A stretch of 64,000 nt of DNA from NCBI RefSeq assembly GCF_000442275.2, contig NZ_KE557314.1:465085-529084 (forward strand). The letters are read 5' to 3'. The notes below the pieces were generated by a model. The model had not been told where the DNA came from and did not search any database. It saw nothing but the letters and a program-made list of their open reading frames with translations. This DNA comes from Litoreibacter arenae DSM 19593 (GTDB lineage: Bacteria > Pseudomonadota > Alphaproteobacteria > Rhodobacterales > Rhodobacteraceae). Position numbers and translations under genes: made by a program. Shown here one piece after another: positions 17,118 to 25,415 of the stretch (position 1 is the stretch's first letter; every line of letters begins with the position of its first letter).

Positions 17118-18017
17118 ATGTTTACCGTTGCCGCACTCTATCACTTCACCCGTTTCGATGATCCGAACGGACTGCGCCCCGCCATAATCTCGCTATGCGA
17201 GCGAGAAGGCCTACGCGGGACCTTGCTGGTTGCGAAAGAGGGGATAAACGGGACCGTCGCCGGAACGCGCGCGGGGATTGACGCATTGCTTGCGCATTTG
17301 CGGGCTGTCCCCGGTTGCTCGGATCTTGAGCATAAGGAATCCACAGCGTCCGACATGCCGTTCAACCGCATGAAGGTCCGCCTAAAGCGCGAAATCGTGA
17401 CGATGGGTCAACCGGACGTCGATCCGTTGGCGGGTACCGGTCACTACGTCAAGCCCTCCGACTGGAACGCGCTGATACAGTCGGACGACGTTGCGGTGAT
17501 TGACACCCGCAACGATTACGAAGTCGCAATTGGCACTTTTGAAGGTGCTGTCGACCCCAAAACCAAGAGCTTCGGTGAATTTCCGGCGTGGTGGGAAGCC
17601 AATAAAGACCGCTTTCACAACAAGCGAGTTGCGATGTTTTGCACCGGTGGCATCAGGTGCGAAAAATCAACGAACTACCTTTTGGGTCAGGGCGTGGAGG
17701 AAGTCTATCACCTGAAAGGCGGCATCCTGAAATATCTGGAAGAGGTTCCAGAGGCTGACAGCACCTGGAACGGGGAGTGTTTCGTTTTCGACGGTCGCGT
17801 ATCGGTCGGGCATGCGCTTAAAGAAGGCAACTTGCATCTCTGCTACGCGTGTCGGCGGCCCCTGCAGCCCGACGACTTGCACCGCGATGAGTACGAGGCG
17901 GGTGTCAGTTGCCACCATTGCCTGCACGAAACCACCGAAGCCGATCGCGCGCGCTTTCGCGAACGTCAGAAGCAAATCCGTCTAGCCGAGAAACGAGGCG
18001 AAAAACACATCGGCTAG
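17118..18017 (+). CDS. trhO: tRNA uridine-34 hydroxylase (rhodanese-related, YceA type)
   Basis: A 299-residue protein (301 from the GTG two codons upstream at 17112; the start is uncertain). The N-terminal domain (MFTVAALYHFTRF, KEGINGT) is followed by a rhodanese domain with IDTRNDYEV and the active loop FCTGGIRCEKS, in which the first cysteine is catalytic. A cysteine cluster (CYACRRPL, CHHC) lies near the C-terminus. TrhO makes 5-hydroxyuridine at tRNA position 34 using oxygen. Length and motifs are normal. It is convergent with the FAD oxidoreductase gene, overlapping it by 4 bases. Confidence 0.92.
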   Translation: MFTVAALYHFTRFDDPNGLRPAIISLCEREGLRGTLLVAKEGINGTVAGTRAGIDALLAHLRAVPGCSDLEHKESTASDMPFNRMKVRLKREIVTMGQPDVDPLAGTGHYVKPSDWNALIQSDDVAVIDTRNDYEVAIGTFEGAVDPKTKSFGEFPAWWEANKDRFHNKRVAMFCTGGIRCEKSTNYLLGQGVEEVYHLKGGILKYLEEVPEADSTWNGECFVFDGRVSVGHALKEGNLHLCYACRRPLQPDDLHRDEYEAGVSCHHCLHETTEADRARFRERQKQIRLAEKRGEKHIG

Positions 18018-19177
18018 GACCGGCTGACCGCGGCGCGCAACCGACGCCTAAGTGCTTGAGCCCCACGTCGTGCGATCATACCGCCACTAAACTCATTCCT
18101 GAAAAAGCGAATAAGCTCTTCAGGTGGAAGCGTCTTCATGCGTGCCACGGATCTGTCCCAGTCGCTGGGTGCGTAAGATGCGGCCCGTTGGTTTGCCGCG
18201 AACCCAATCCTGTATTGAAGCGCCAGCCGCCGACGTACTGATCGCTCCCACGATAAGAGGGCTGCGGGTGTGTTCTTTCCCAGCGCCTCCCCCAAGGCCC
18301 GGCCCTGCTCGATACAAATGCGAATACCCTCGCCCAATGTCGGCGTCGCCATGTTGGCGCTGTCACCGACGCGGATCACGCCGTCAAACAAGAGAGAGCT
18401 TTCGAAAGGAATTGACGGCAAGATACCCGAATTCAGGTGATAATTGCTCGGCTCAGGGAGCCCCATCCGTTCCAGCGCACCACTTTCCAGCAAGCGAACC
18501 ATCAGGTCCTTCGGGGATTGCTCCGACTCAGGTTTGATAACTCCGACGCCAAGACGCAGCGCAGCGCTTGTGGTGGGAAAGGCCCACCCATAGCCGGTTG
18601 GGGTGGCCGAGCCAAAGAAGAGCACCGCTCTCTCAGGGTCATGATCCGAGGCTGGGAACTCATACTCGATCCCGATGCCGGTCCTGTCAACTGGCTCGCA
18701 GAGTTTCAGACTTCGCAAGACGGCACAGTGCCACCCCGACGCGTCGACAATCTTGCGTGACGCGATTTCATATTCTTGCTGGCCAGCTCGAACGCGCGAC
18801 ACGAAGCCACGGTCATTTCTAACTGTAGAGAGAAATTTGGTGCCACAACGTAGGTCGCTTCGTGTGCCACATGCCAGCCAACGATATACCCCTGTGACAT
18901 CCAGCACGGCGACGGGGTTAGATGACAGATCAAGACTATGATGCTCGTTGTCGGAATAAATGTCTGCGTGTGTGACAGTATGAGCAAGCTCCGCCGGAAT
19001 GCCTAGCCTGTCCATGTCGCTTCGCCAGCATCCACCGGATGTCCTAACAGGCCGCCCGATCTTGCGATCTTGGTGAACCAAAACTGACGAGACGAAATCC
19101 GGCAGACGTGACGAAACCGCAAGTCCGGCCGGGCCACCCCCTACGATAAGAATTTCTGTCTCGACACGCTCTGGCAT
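18014..19177 (-). CDS. FAD-dependent oxidoreductase (geranylgeranyl reductase/halogenase-like)
   Basis: A 387-residue flavoprotein with an N-terminal dinucleotide fold (ILIVGGGPAGLAV, from about residue 9) and the second FAD motif RVGDSANMATPTLGEGI near 280-296. This pattern is typical of geranylgeranyl reductase-like and lycopene-cyclase-like enzymes. A more upstream ATG at 19213 is possible; I chose 19177 because the GGGPAG fold then begins at the usual distance. The substrate is unknown. It lies just upstream of the flagellar block but has no clear flagellar role. Gene order (both minus, 22 bp or more from neighbours) gives no further clue. Confidence 0.7.
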   Translation of the reverse strand: MPERVETEILIVGGGPAGLAVSSRLPDFVSSVLVHQDRKIGRPVRTSGGCWRSDMDRLGIPAELAHTVTHADIYSDNEHHSLDLSSNPVAVLDVTGVYRWLACGTRSDLRCGTKFLSTVRNDRGFVSRVRAGQQEYEIASRKIVDASGWHCAVLRSLKLCEPVDRTGIGIEYEFPASDHDPERAVLFFGSATPTGYGWAFPTTSAALRLGVGVIKPESEQSPKDLMVRLLESGALERMGLPEPSNYHLNSGILPSIPFESSLLFDGVIRVGDSANMATPTLGEGIRICIEQGRALGEALGKNTPAALLSWERSVRRRLALQYRIGFAANQRAASYAPSDWDRSVARMKTLPPEELIRFFRNEFSGGMIARRGAQALRRRLRAAVSRS

Positions 19178-19235
19178 AACTGCTTTTCGCACGGCTTGAG
19201 CAGGATGCACCATGGCAAACAGACAGGGACTGACG

Positions 19236-19706
19236 TTACTTTTTCAGTTCTGCCAAGTACGCCGCGACCTGACGCGCGGTTTGACCGCGCAGTTTTCGTA
19301 GCGCATCAAGCTGCTGCGGAGTCGTGAGCTTAACCAGATGTTTTGCGATCAAAGCAGGGTGTTGCGCCATGATTTCATCTGACTGCTCGGCTCTTGATTG
19401 GGTCGGAGTGCCTGCATTTGCCGGAGCAGGCACCGAGATTTTTCGCGCAGTGCTGCGATGCGTTTGTGGTTTGGCGAGTTGGCTGACGAGATTTGCCAGA
19501 GCCTTGCTCATATCTTGTGAGGCTGGGGTGCGCTCCACTGGGCACACGGCTTTTCGCGCCAGGTCTTTGAAGAACGGGTGCTTGGAACTCTTCGCAAAAT
19601 CCGCCCCCAGCATCGAGACTAGCATTCGCGCTTTGTTGACCTGATCCGATGTCGGTGAAGGTGCATCACTCGTTGCGACTGATGAGGAAAGAACGGGGTC
19701 TTGCAT
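19236..19706 (-). CDS. Unknown protein encoded directly after fliP
   Basis: A 156-residue soluble protein. Its ATG follows the fliP stop with no gap, so it is the last gene of the fliF-fliH-fliN-fliP operon. The C-terminal 50 residues (IMAQHPALIAKHLVKLTTP, then a helix rich in Arg, Leu and Lys) look helical. The middle is Ala/Pro/Thr-rich and probably a flexible linker. No known domain is recognised. Position suggests a flagellar assembly or export role. Confidence 0.65.
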   Translation of the reverse strand: MQDPVLSSSVATSDAPSPTSDQVNKARMLVSMLGADFAKSSKHPFFKDLARKAVCPVERTPASQDMSKALANLVSQLAKPQTHRSTARKISVPAPANAGTPTQSRAEQSDEIMAQHPALIAKHLVKLTTPQQLDALRKLRGQTARQVAAYLAELKK

Positions 19707-20453
19707 TTACATGTAACTCCTAACGAGGGCGCTGGAAATAAGACTCCAGCCATCGGCGACGACGAAAAACGCGAGCTTGAACGGCAACGAAACAATAGCC
19801 GGGGGCACCATCATCATACCCATGGACATAAGTACTGCGGCCACCACTAGGTCGATTATCAGGAAGGGTAGGAACACTAGAAACCCGATTTGAAATGCAC
19901 GCTCGATTTCGCTAAGCATGAAAGACGGGATCAAGAGCGAAAGCGAAGCCTCGTTTGGTGCGCCATCACCTGCCTGATCGGGTCTGAGTTCCGCAAGAAT
20001 TTGAAAGGTGTCCAGATCAAGTCTGGCTGCCATGAAGCCCCTAAATGGCTCCAGCGCTTTGGGAATAGCCTCTTCGATTGTAAGCACCCCGTCGCTGAGC
20101 GGCTTGAGACCGACTTCCCAACTTGCGGTGAACACTGGGTCCATCACGAAATACGTGAGAAATAAGGCCAGGCTGACGATCAGCATGTTTGGCGGCGCTG
20201 ATTGCAGACCGATTGCCTGCCGCAAAATGGATAGGACGGTGACCACAAACGGGAAGCAGGTAATCATGATTGCGATCCCGGGGGCCAAACTCAGCACCGT
20301 CATCAGCGCAATCAACTGCATGGCACGTGCACTCAAAGACGTATCATCGCCCAAAGAAATTGACAGATCCTGAGAGAACGCCGGAAGCGGCATAGTCATC
20401 AGCGCCAATAAGAGTGCTGCAAAACCAATGTAATACCGTGGTAGCGTAGTCAT
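19707..20453 (-). CDS. fliP: Flagellar export gate protein FliP
   Basis: A 248-residue inner-membrane protein with a cleavable signal peptide (LLLALMTMPLPAFS) and four membrane segments. Family signatures are FVVTVLSILRQAIGLQSAPPN and MSMGMMMVPPAIVSLPFKL. FliP with FliQ and FliR forms the export gate core; fliQ and fliR are elsewhere in this window. It overlaps fliN by 4 bases. Confidence 0.95.
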   Translation of the reverse strand: MTTLPRYYIGFAALLLALMTMPLPAFSQDLSISLGDDTSLSARAMQLIALMTVLSLAPGIAIMITCFPFVVTVLSILRQAIGLQSAPPNMLIVSLALFLTYFVMDPVFTASWEVGLKPLSDGVLTIEEAIPKALEPFRGFMAARLDLDTFQILAELRPDQAGDGAPNEASLSLLIPSFMLSEIERAFQIGFLVFLPFLIIDLVVAAVLMSMGMMMVPPAIVSLPFKLAFFVVADGWSLISSALVRSYM

Positions 20454-20728
20454 GAAAGGTCAGCAGTAGGATCGCCTATTGCAGTGAGTCGAACCGCCAA
20501 GGCACCGTATTCACTATCAGCCGAAGACTCCAGGAACCCCTTGGCGATCAACTTATCACCTATGTAGAGTTCAACGGGGTCATCAATTCTGGTGCTGAGC
20601 GGCAAGATTGAATTCGGCGTCAATTCCATCAGCTCTTTTATCGTGGGAGACGCCGAGCCGACACATACACGGAGATCAACACTCACGCCCTGTAACAACT
20701 CGTCTTTTGGATTTTTTTGATCAGGCAT
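20450..20728 (-). CDS. fliN: Flagellar switch protein FliN (SpoA domain)
   Basis: A 92-residue protein starting at 20728 (MPDQKNPKDELL). It is essentially a single SpoA/surface-presentation domain: VSVDLRVCVGSASPTIKELM-L-P-SILPL, then PVELYIGDKLIAKG. It is a C-ring component that binds FliM and the export ATPase complex. A longer in-frame version exists but would overlap fliH by over 80 bases; the chosen start overlaps by 8. Short for the family, which suits alphaproteobacterial FliN. Confidence 0.87.
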   Translation of the reverse strand: MPDQKNPKDELLQGVSVDLRVCVGSASPTIKELMELTPNSILPLSTRIDDPVELYIGDKLIAKGFLESSADSEYGALAVRLTAIGDPTADLS

Positions 20729-21317
20729 GCACGGGGCCCCTCGCCTTAGATGTTTCAAAAAATGTATCGATGCATTCGCGGACCGCTTCGATTGTGGCAT
20801 CGAGATCAATACGGACCTCTCCGCCTTTAAGCTGCAAAACAGCTTGCGCGGGTGACAAAGTTGGCTCGACCTTCACCTCAATTGGAAACTTTACGGTTTC
20901 CGTCACGAGCTCTCGCAGCATGGCTTCGCATTCGGGCGCACATGCCACGGTGATTGGCGGCATGGTTGCATCGGCCAGATCGTTCAATATTTCCACAACC
21001 CTGCCGCCCAGGCTTCTGGCCAGCAGTTCGGGTAGAACGGCATCTGTCATAGCTTCTAGAATCGGTCGCACAGACTGCATAATGTGTTGACGCGCCTCGA
21101 AATAGGTAAAGTTGAGGGCCTGCAACGCGGACGACAAAGCTTCTCTCACATCGCGATCCTGGTCGTCGGCGGCATCAGACGCATCTTGCCAGCCACACTT
21201 GTAGCCCTCATCAAAAGACCCGCGTAATTGTTGCGGATCGGCTTGCACGACCTTGGTGGTAACATGTGGGCTCTCGGCATCACTCGAGAAATCTTCAAAA
21301 ACCGTTGCTTTTGTCAT
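20721..21317 (-). CDS. fliH: FliH-like flagellar export ATPase regulator
   Basis: A 198-residue protein between fliF and fliN, the usual fliH position. It has an N-terminal charged part, then a helical stretch (about 55-120) with LNFTYFEARQHIMQ, and a C-terminal region rich in beta strands (VKFPIEVKVEPTLSPAQ...GGEVRIDLD), as in FliH/YscL. FliH holds the FliI ATPase at the C-ring; fliI is at 37 kb. Sequence conservation in this family is weak, so the call is partly from position. Confidence 0.72.
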   Translation of the reverse strand: MTKATVFEDFSSDAESPHVTTKVVQADPQQLRGSFDEGYKCGWQDASDAADDQDRDVREALSSALQALNFTYFEARQHIMQSVRPILEAMTDAVLPELLARSLGGRVVEILNDLADATMPPITVACAPECEAMLRELVTETVKFPIEVKVEPTLSPAQAVLQLKGGEVRIDLDATIEAVRECIDTFFETSKARGPVHA

Positions 21318-22963
21318 TGAGCACTCGCCTCTGGCGCTTCAATCCAGCTTTTCAGCACCTCGACGGTTTCCTCTTGCCGTTCGTCGATAAGAGATTTCAA
21401 CCTTTCAACGGGATCACTAATCTGCTCGGGCGCAGTTAGGGCACCGCCTGATGGTCGTGAAGCCTGCTCCGATATTGCAAGATCATTGCGCTGTGCACGC
21501 TCAGCAGCTGACCTATCTTCTAATGCTGGGACCGGCTTCGGGGCCGCCAACAAATCAGTTGGAGGCAACTCATTAAGCTCAGCATTACCGGTTTTTGCCG
21601 CAACAAGAATTGGGCGAAGCACAAAAATGCCAAGTGCAAGTACAACCACTGCGGCCACACCAATCTTCGTGAGACCGACCACATCGAGAGGGCGGGACGA
21701 GACCCACCCATTCTCCGGTGTCTCAACCAGGGTGGCAGCCGGCGCCAAATCCATCGAGCGAAGGGTAACGGAGTCCCCGCGCGCCTCATCGTAACCAATC
21801 GCGGACTTAACGAGCTCCTCAAGTGCCGCAAGCTCCTTCTCGTCGCGCGGCTCCCATATCTCTGCCCCTGTTTCATCAACCCTTCGCGTTCCATCCACCA
21901 GCACGGCCGCAGTAACCCGTTTGATCGATCCTGCGACGCGATGCACCTCACGGGTGGTCTCGGACACCTCGTAGTTTACGATTTCCCGCGTGTCAGAATT
22001 CTGATCCGACCGCTCACTTGTCCCCTGCCCCTCCCCTTCCGGTAGATTGCTGGCGACCGTCACGTTTCCTCCTCCTTGATTGCGGGAGGAACTAGAGGTC
22101 TCTTGGGTATTTGTGCTGATCGCGACACGACTATCAGGATCAACTTTGCGTTCGGTGATCCGTTCCGCATCGGTCAGAGTTTCGACGTTGACCTCAACCA
22201 CCGCTCCTCCGCTGCCGGTACGAGCTAGAACCAAGCGTTCAACATTCTGCTTCAGTCTCTCGCCGTGCTCGAGCGCAGTTCTGGAAGGCGTATCCTCGCC
22301 CGATTGTGCCATCACTGCACCCAGATCAGCATTAATGATAGAGACATCCTCGGGCCGAAGTCCGGATACTGCCGACGCAACCAAAAAACGGATCGCGTCT
22401 GCACTGGCATTTGAAATGCTGCCACCATCGCCACGCAAGGAAACTGATGCTGTAGGCCGCAACGTACGTCGAAACGGACTTTGCGAAGATTCGGCGATGT
22501 GTACTCTCGCAGCACTAATTTGGGGATTCGCAACGATCGTCCGCGCAAGCTCTCCCTCCTTTGCACGAAGGTACGCGGCATCGAACATCTGGGAGGTTGT
22601 ACCAAATCCGCTAAGCTTATCTAGCAGTTCGTATCCATCGCCGCTATTCGCGGGCAATCCCTCGCCAGCAAGTGTCAGGCGTAATTGGTCGCGACTAGCT
22701 TCAGGCACAAATATTGCACCGCCTTTCACTTCAAACGGTACATCCTTGGCTTCCAGCTGCGCGATGATTTCACCAGCGGCGTTGGGTGCCAAACCACTGT
22801 AGAGCAGGCTCATATTTGGAGTCGCAGCCATCCGCGTCAAAAACAGAACACCGATCATCACTAGTAGTGTCGAGCCGACGACTACAACGCGCTTTCTTGC
22901 ATCCAATGCGCCCCAAAGTTCCTGGAATTGTTGCACTGCTCGACCTTTCAACTGGCGAGTCAT
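21314..22963 (-). CDS. fliF: Flagellar MS-ring protein FliF
   Basis: A 549-residue protein with two membrane segments: residues about 25-47 (RKRVVVVGSTLLVMIGVLFL) and about 437-460 (KIGVAAVVVLALGIFVLRPIL). Between them are ring-building motifs: YSGLAPNAAGEIIAQLE, SQMFDAAYLRAKEGELARTI and the QNVERLV...VVEVNVET region. FliF forms the membrane ring on which the motor is built. It is the first gene of the minus operon fliF-fliH-fliN-fliP-unknown and shares its upstream region, with a CtrA-like box, with fliL. Confidence 0.95.
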   Translation of the reverse strand: MTRQLKGRAVQQFQELWGALDARKRVVVVGSTLLVMIGVLFLTRMAATPNMSLLYSGLAPNAAGEIIAQLEAKDVPFEVKGGAIFVPEASRDQLRLTLAGEGLPANSGDGYELLDKLSGFGTTSQMFDAAYLRAKEGELARTIVANPQISAARVHIAESSQSPFRRTLRPTASVSLRGDGGSISNASADAIRFLVASAVSGLRPEDVSIINADLGAVMAQSGEDTPSRTALEHGERLKQNVERLVLARTGSGGAVVEVNVETLTDAERITERKVDPDSRVAISTNTQETSSSSRNQGGGNVTVASNLPEGEGQGTSERSDQNSDTREIVNYEVSETTREVHRVAGSIKRVTAAVLVDGTRRVDETGAEIWEPRDEKELAALEELVKSAIGYDEARGDSVTLRSMDLAPAATLVETPENGWVSSRPLDVVGLTKIGVAAVVVLALGIFVLRPILVAAKTGNAELNELPPTDLLAAPKPVPALEDRSAAERAQRNDLAISEQASRPSGGALTAPEQISDPVERLKSLIDERQEETVEVLKSWIEAPEASAQ

Positions 22964-22998
22964 TCTGACCCGCTAGCCAACACTTAAAGTGCTTCGCC

Positions 22999-23013
22999 TT
23001 AACAATCGGTTAG
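22999..23013. promoter_or_regulatory. CtrA-like box between fliF and fliL
   Basis: TTAACAATCGGTTAG has the CtrA layout TTAA-N7-TTAA with one mismatch. It lies in the 91-base gap between the divergent fliF and fliL operons, 41 bases before the fliL ATG. Confidence 0.55.
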
Positions 23014-23054
23014 TCGATTAGTCGCTATAGCTGAAAAAACCTCGAGAGAATCAA

Positions 23055-23543
23055 ATGCCTGATAAAACAGATATACAGACAACAGTCGAACCTGCCAAAA
23101 AGGGTAAACTGGGATTGATTGTCGGACTTGTGCTCGCGCTGATTGGCGCAGGCGGTGCATTTTTCACCGTCAACTCCGGCATGTTGTTTTCAGCGGAAAG
23201 CGAACACGATGTTGCGGCCCCCGGAGAACATACAGAGCAACTTCCAGCCATCAGCTTTGTACCTATTCCGCCCATTGTAGTAACCGTCGGACCAGCAGGA
23301 TCGCGGCAGCTACGATTTCGGGCAGAAGTGGAAGTAGCACCGGAAAGAACAGAGGACGTCGCGATGCTCATGCCGCGCATTCTAGACGTTCTGAACGGAT
23401 ACTTACGTGCGGTAGATCTCGCCGAGTTAGAAAATCCAGCGTCGTTGATAAGACTGCGCGCACAAATGCTGCGCCGCATACAAATCGTTACGGGCACAGG
23501 CCATGTCCGAGATCTTTTGATTACTGAATTCGTATTCTCGTAA
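23055..23543 (+). CDS. fliL: Flagellar basal-body protein FliL
   Basis: A 162-residue protein with one N-terminal membrane helix (LGLIVGLVLALIGAGGAFFTV) and a periplasmic domain (about 75-162) with PIPPIVVTVGPAGSRQLRFRAEVEV and the ending VRDLLITEFVFS, typical of FliL. FliL supports the MotAB stator. It begins a plus-strand operon with an unknown gene, motE, motA and a periplasmic protein. A second FliL-like protein is at 32.4 kb. Confidence 0.9.
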   Translation: MPDKTDIQTTVEPAKKGKLGLIVGLVLALIGAGGAFFTVNSGMLFSAESEHDVAAPGEHTEQLPAISFVPIPPIVVTVGPAGSRQLRFRAEVEVAPERTEDVAMLMPRILDVLNGYLRAVDLAELENPASLIRLRAQMLRRIQIVTGTGHVRDLLITEFVFS

Positions 23544-23551
23544 GGAACAAG

Positions 23552-23935
23552 ATGGATTTTCTAGCAGACATTTTACTGGGCTTTGGCGCAATTGCAGCTG
23601 CGATCTACTGTTTCGTTCTCTCACGCAAACTGTCGAAGCTGCGAGGTTTGGACCAAGAACTCGGGTCCGCGATTGCGGTACTTTCCAGACAGGTCGATGA
23701 GATGACGAGAATACTCTCACTAGCTCGTGAAACTGCAGGAGATGCTGCTAGCGAACTTCAAGAGAAGACGGATACAGCGACGAGCGTAGCTGACCGTTTG
23801 GAGTTCATGATCGCGGCCCTTCAGGACGTCACTGATCTCGAAAGAGTCGCTGACGAGCGATTCGAAGAAGAGGTGGAAAACTCACGCAGCGAAGTCAATG
23901 TTTTCATTAGAAATGCCGCGCGGAAAGTATCTTGA
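23552..23935 (+). CDS. Membrane-anchored coiled-coil protein in the flagellar operon
   Basis: A 127-residue protein with an N-terminal membrane helix (ILLGFGAIAAAIYCFVL) followed by a long predicted helix/coiled coil (about residues 25-115, e.g. LSRQVDEMTRILSLARE and ELQEKTDTATSVADRLEF). No enzyme motif. It lies 8 bases after fliL and its stop overlaps the motE start (TGATG). Similar small anchored proteins are common in flagellar clusters of this family; role unknown, probably motor-related. Confidence 0.7.
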   Translation: MDFLADILLGFGAIAAAIYCFVLSRKLSKLRGLDQELGSAIAVLSRQVDEMTRILSLARETAGDAASELQEKTDTATSVADRLEFMIAALQDVTDLERVADERFEEEVENSRSEVNVFIRNAARKVS

Positions 23936-24513
23936 TGAATACAAAACACAAAGCCAAGTCGCCAAAATATATTCTTTTGGTGGTTGTAATGATGCTACTT
24001 GTGTCGGGCAGCCTAAAGCTGGGATCTGTAGGGATTGCTGTGGCATCAAGCCCGCCAGAATCTTCCAAAGACAAGATCGGAGAAATTTCTGGGTGTGCGA
24101 CTGACGCCGAGACCGAAAAGCTTTTGGAGATGCTGAAGACACGTGCTAAAGAGCTGTCTCTTCAAGAAGCAGAACAGGCAGAGAGACGAGCCGCTTTGGA
24201 AAAATCTGAAGCCGACATTCTTTTGAATTTGGAACGGCTGGAAGCTGCTGAAGCCAAACTAGCCGAGACGATTCACAACGTAAGCGGGGCATCCGAAAAA
24301 GACTTAATGCGTCTTACCGAGGTCTACGAATCGATGAAGGCCAAGGATTCTGCGCCCCTGTTCGAGAAAATGAGCGCGGAATTTGCCGCTGGCTTCCTCG
24401 CCAAAATGAGTCCTACATCTGCCGCGGGAATTATGGCGGGCCTAAGTTCCGAAAAAGCCTACGCTGTGAGCGTAATTTTAGCGGGGCGAAACGCTAACGC
24501 ACCGAAGCGTTAG
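23935..24513 (+). CDS. motE: MotE-like flagellar chaperone
   Basis: A 192-residue protein: N-terminal membrane/signal segment (ILLVVVMMLLVSGSLKL), a central coiled coil (about 55-120), and a C-terminal MgtE-N-like domain (about 130-185, EKMSAEFAAGFLAKMSPTSA-AGIMAGLSSEKAYAV). This layout is that of MotE, a periplasmic chaperone for motor assembly described in alphaproteobacteria. Start ATG 23935, overlapping the previous stop; a TTG directly before it is unlikely. motA follows after 32 bases. Confidence 0.8.
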   Translation: MNTKHKAKSPKYILLVVVMMLLVSGSLKLGSVGIAVASSPPESSKDKIGEISGCATDAETEKLLEMLKTRAKELSLQEAEQAERRAALEKSEADILLNLERLEAAEAKLAETIHNVSGASEKDLMRLTEVYESMKAKDSAPLFEKMSAEFAAGFLAKMSPTSAAGIMAGLSSEKAYAVSVILAGRNANAPKR

Positions 24514-24545
24514 TAGTTTGGAAAAACGGAGTATCGACAAAGAAG

Positions 24546-25415
24546 ATGGTTGGAATAGTTGGCGTTGTAGTGGTGTTCGTAATGGTATTCGGTGGCTATC
24601 TTGCCGCCGGTGGCAAGATGGGCATTATTCTTAAATCTCTTCCCTTTGAGCTTACCATGATTGGCGGTGCCGCTATCGGAGCATTTTTGATTAGTAATGA
24701 TTTCTCTGGCGTGAAACACACCATCAAAGACGTTGGAAAGGTCTTCAAAGGTCCTAAGTGGAAAAAGCAAGATTACCAAGATCTACTCTGCCTTCTATCG
24801 GAACTTTTGCGCGTATCCAGACGAAGCCCTGTTGAGCTAGAGCCGCATATCGAGACGCCCTCCGAGTCATCAATATTCTCCGAATATCCAAGAATCGCAA
24901 CTGATACCGAAACTGTTAATTTAATCTGTGACACCTTGCGCGCAGGCGGGATGAACTACGATGATCCACATCAGGTTGAAGAGGTTCTCGACAAGCGCAT
25001 CGAGGGAAATGATCATCATGCAATGCATTCAAGTCACGCGATGCAAACTGTCGCGGACGGCCTTCCAGCGCTGGGAATTGTTGCAGCGGTTTTGGGAGTC
25101 ATCAAAACCATGGGTTCAATTGACCAGCCTCCCGAAATTTTGGGCAAACTAATTGGTGGTGCGTTAGTTGGGACCTTTCTTGGTGTCTTTCTGGCGTACG
25201 GATTCGTTGGTCCATTCGCTGCCAAGATCAAAAGTGTGATCGAAGATGAAGCGCATTTTCAATCTCTCATTCGTGAAGTTCTTGTTGCAAACCTACACCA
25301 ACATCCAGTGAACATGTGCATCGAGGTTGGGCGTCAGAATACTCCAAGTTCAATGCGTCCAACATATTCAGAATTAGAGCTTGCTCTAAAGGGCAGTCGA
25401 AAGGACGCCGCTTGA
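24546..25415 (+). CDS. motA: Flagellar stator protein MotA
   Basis: A 289-residue stator subunit with four membrane helices: two at the N-terminus (VGIVGVVVVFVMVFGGYLA and ELTMIGGAAIGAFLI) and two after the cytoplasmic loop (GLPALGIVAAVLGVIKTMG, with the conserved proline, and LVGTFLGVFLAYGFVGP). The loop has charged residues that contact FliG. It drives rotation with MotB, which here is 36 kb away. The stop overlaps the TTG start of the next gene. Confidence 0.95.
   Translation: MVGIVGVVVVFVMVFGGYLAAGGKMGIILKSLPFELTMIGGAAIGAFLISNDFSGVKHTIKDVGKVFKGPKWKKQDYQDLLCLLSELLRVSRRSPVELEPHIETPSESSIFSEYPRIATDTETVNLICDTLRAGGMNYDDPHQVEEVLDKRIEGNDHHAMHSSHAMQTVADGLPALGIVAAVLGVIKTMGSIDQPPEILGKLIGGALVGTFLGVFLAYGFVGPFAAKIKSVIEDEAHFQSLIREVLVANLHQHPVNMCIEVGRQNTPSSMRPTYSELELALKGSRKDAA

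Noticed and set aside
25316-25411. In-frame ATG upstream for the 606-residue periplasmic protein
   Set aside because: It lies inside motA and would put 32 residues ahead of a clear signal peptide.
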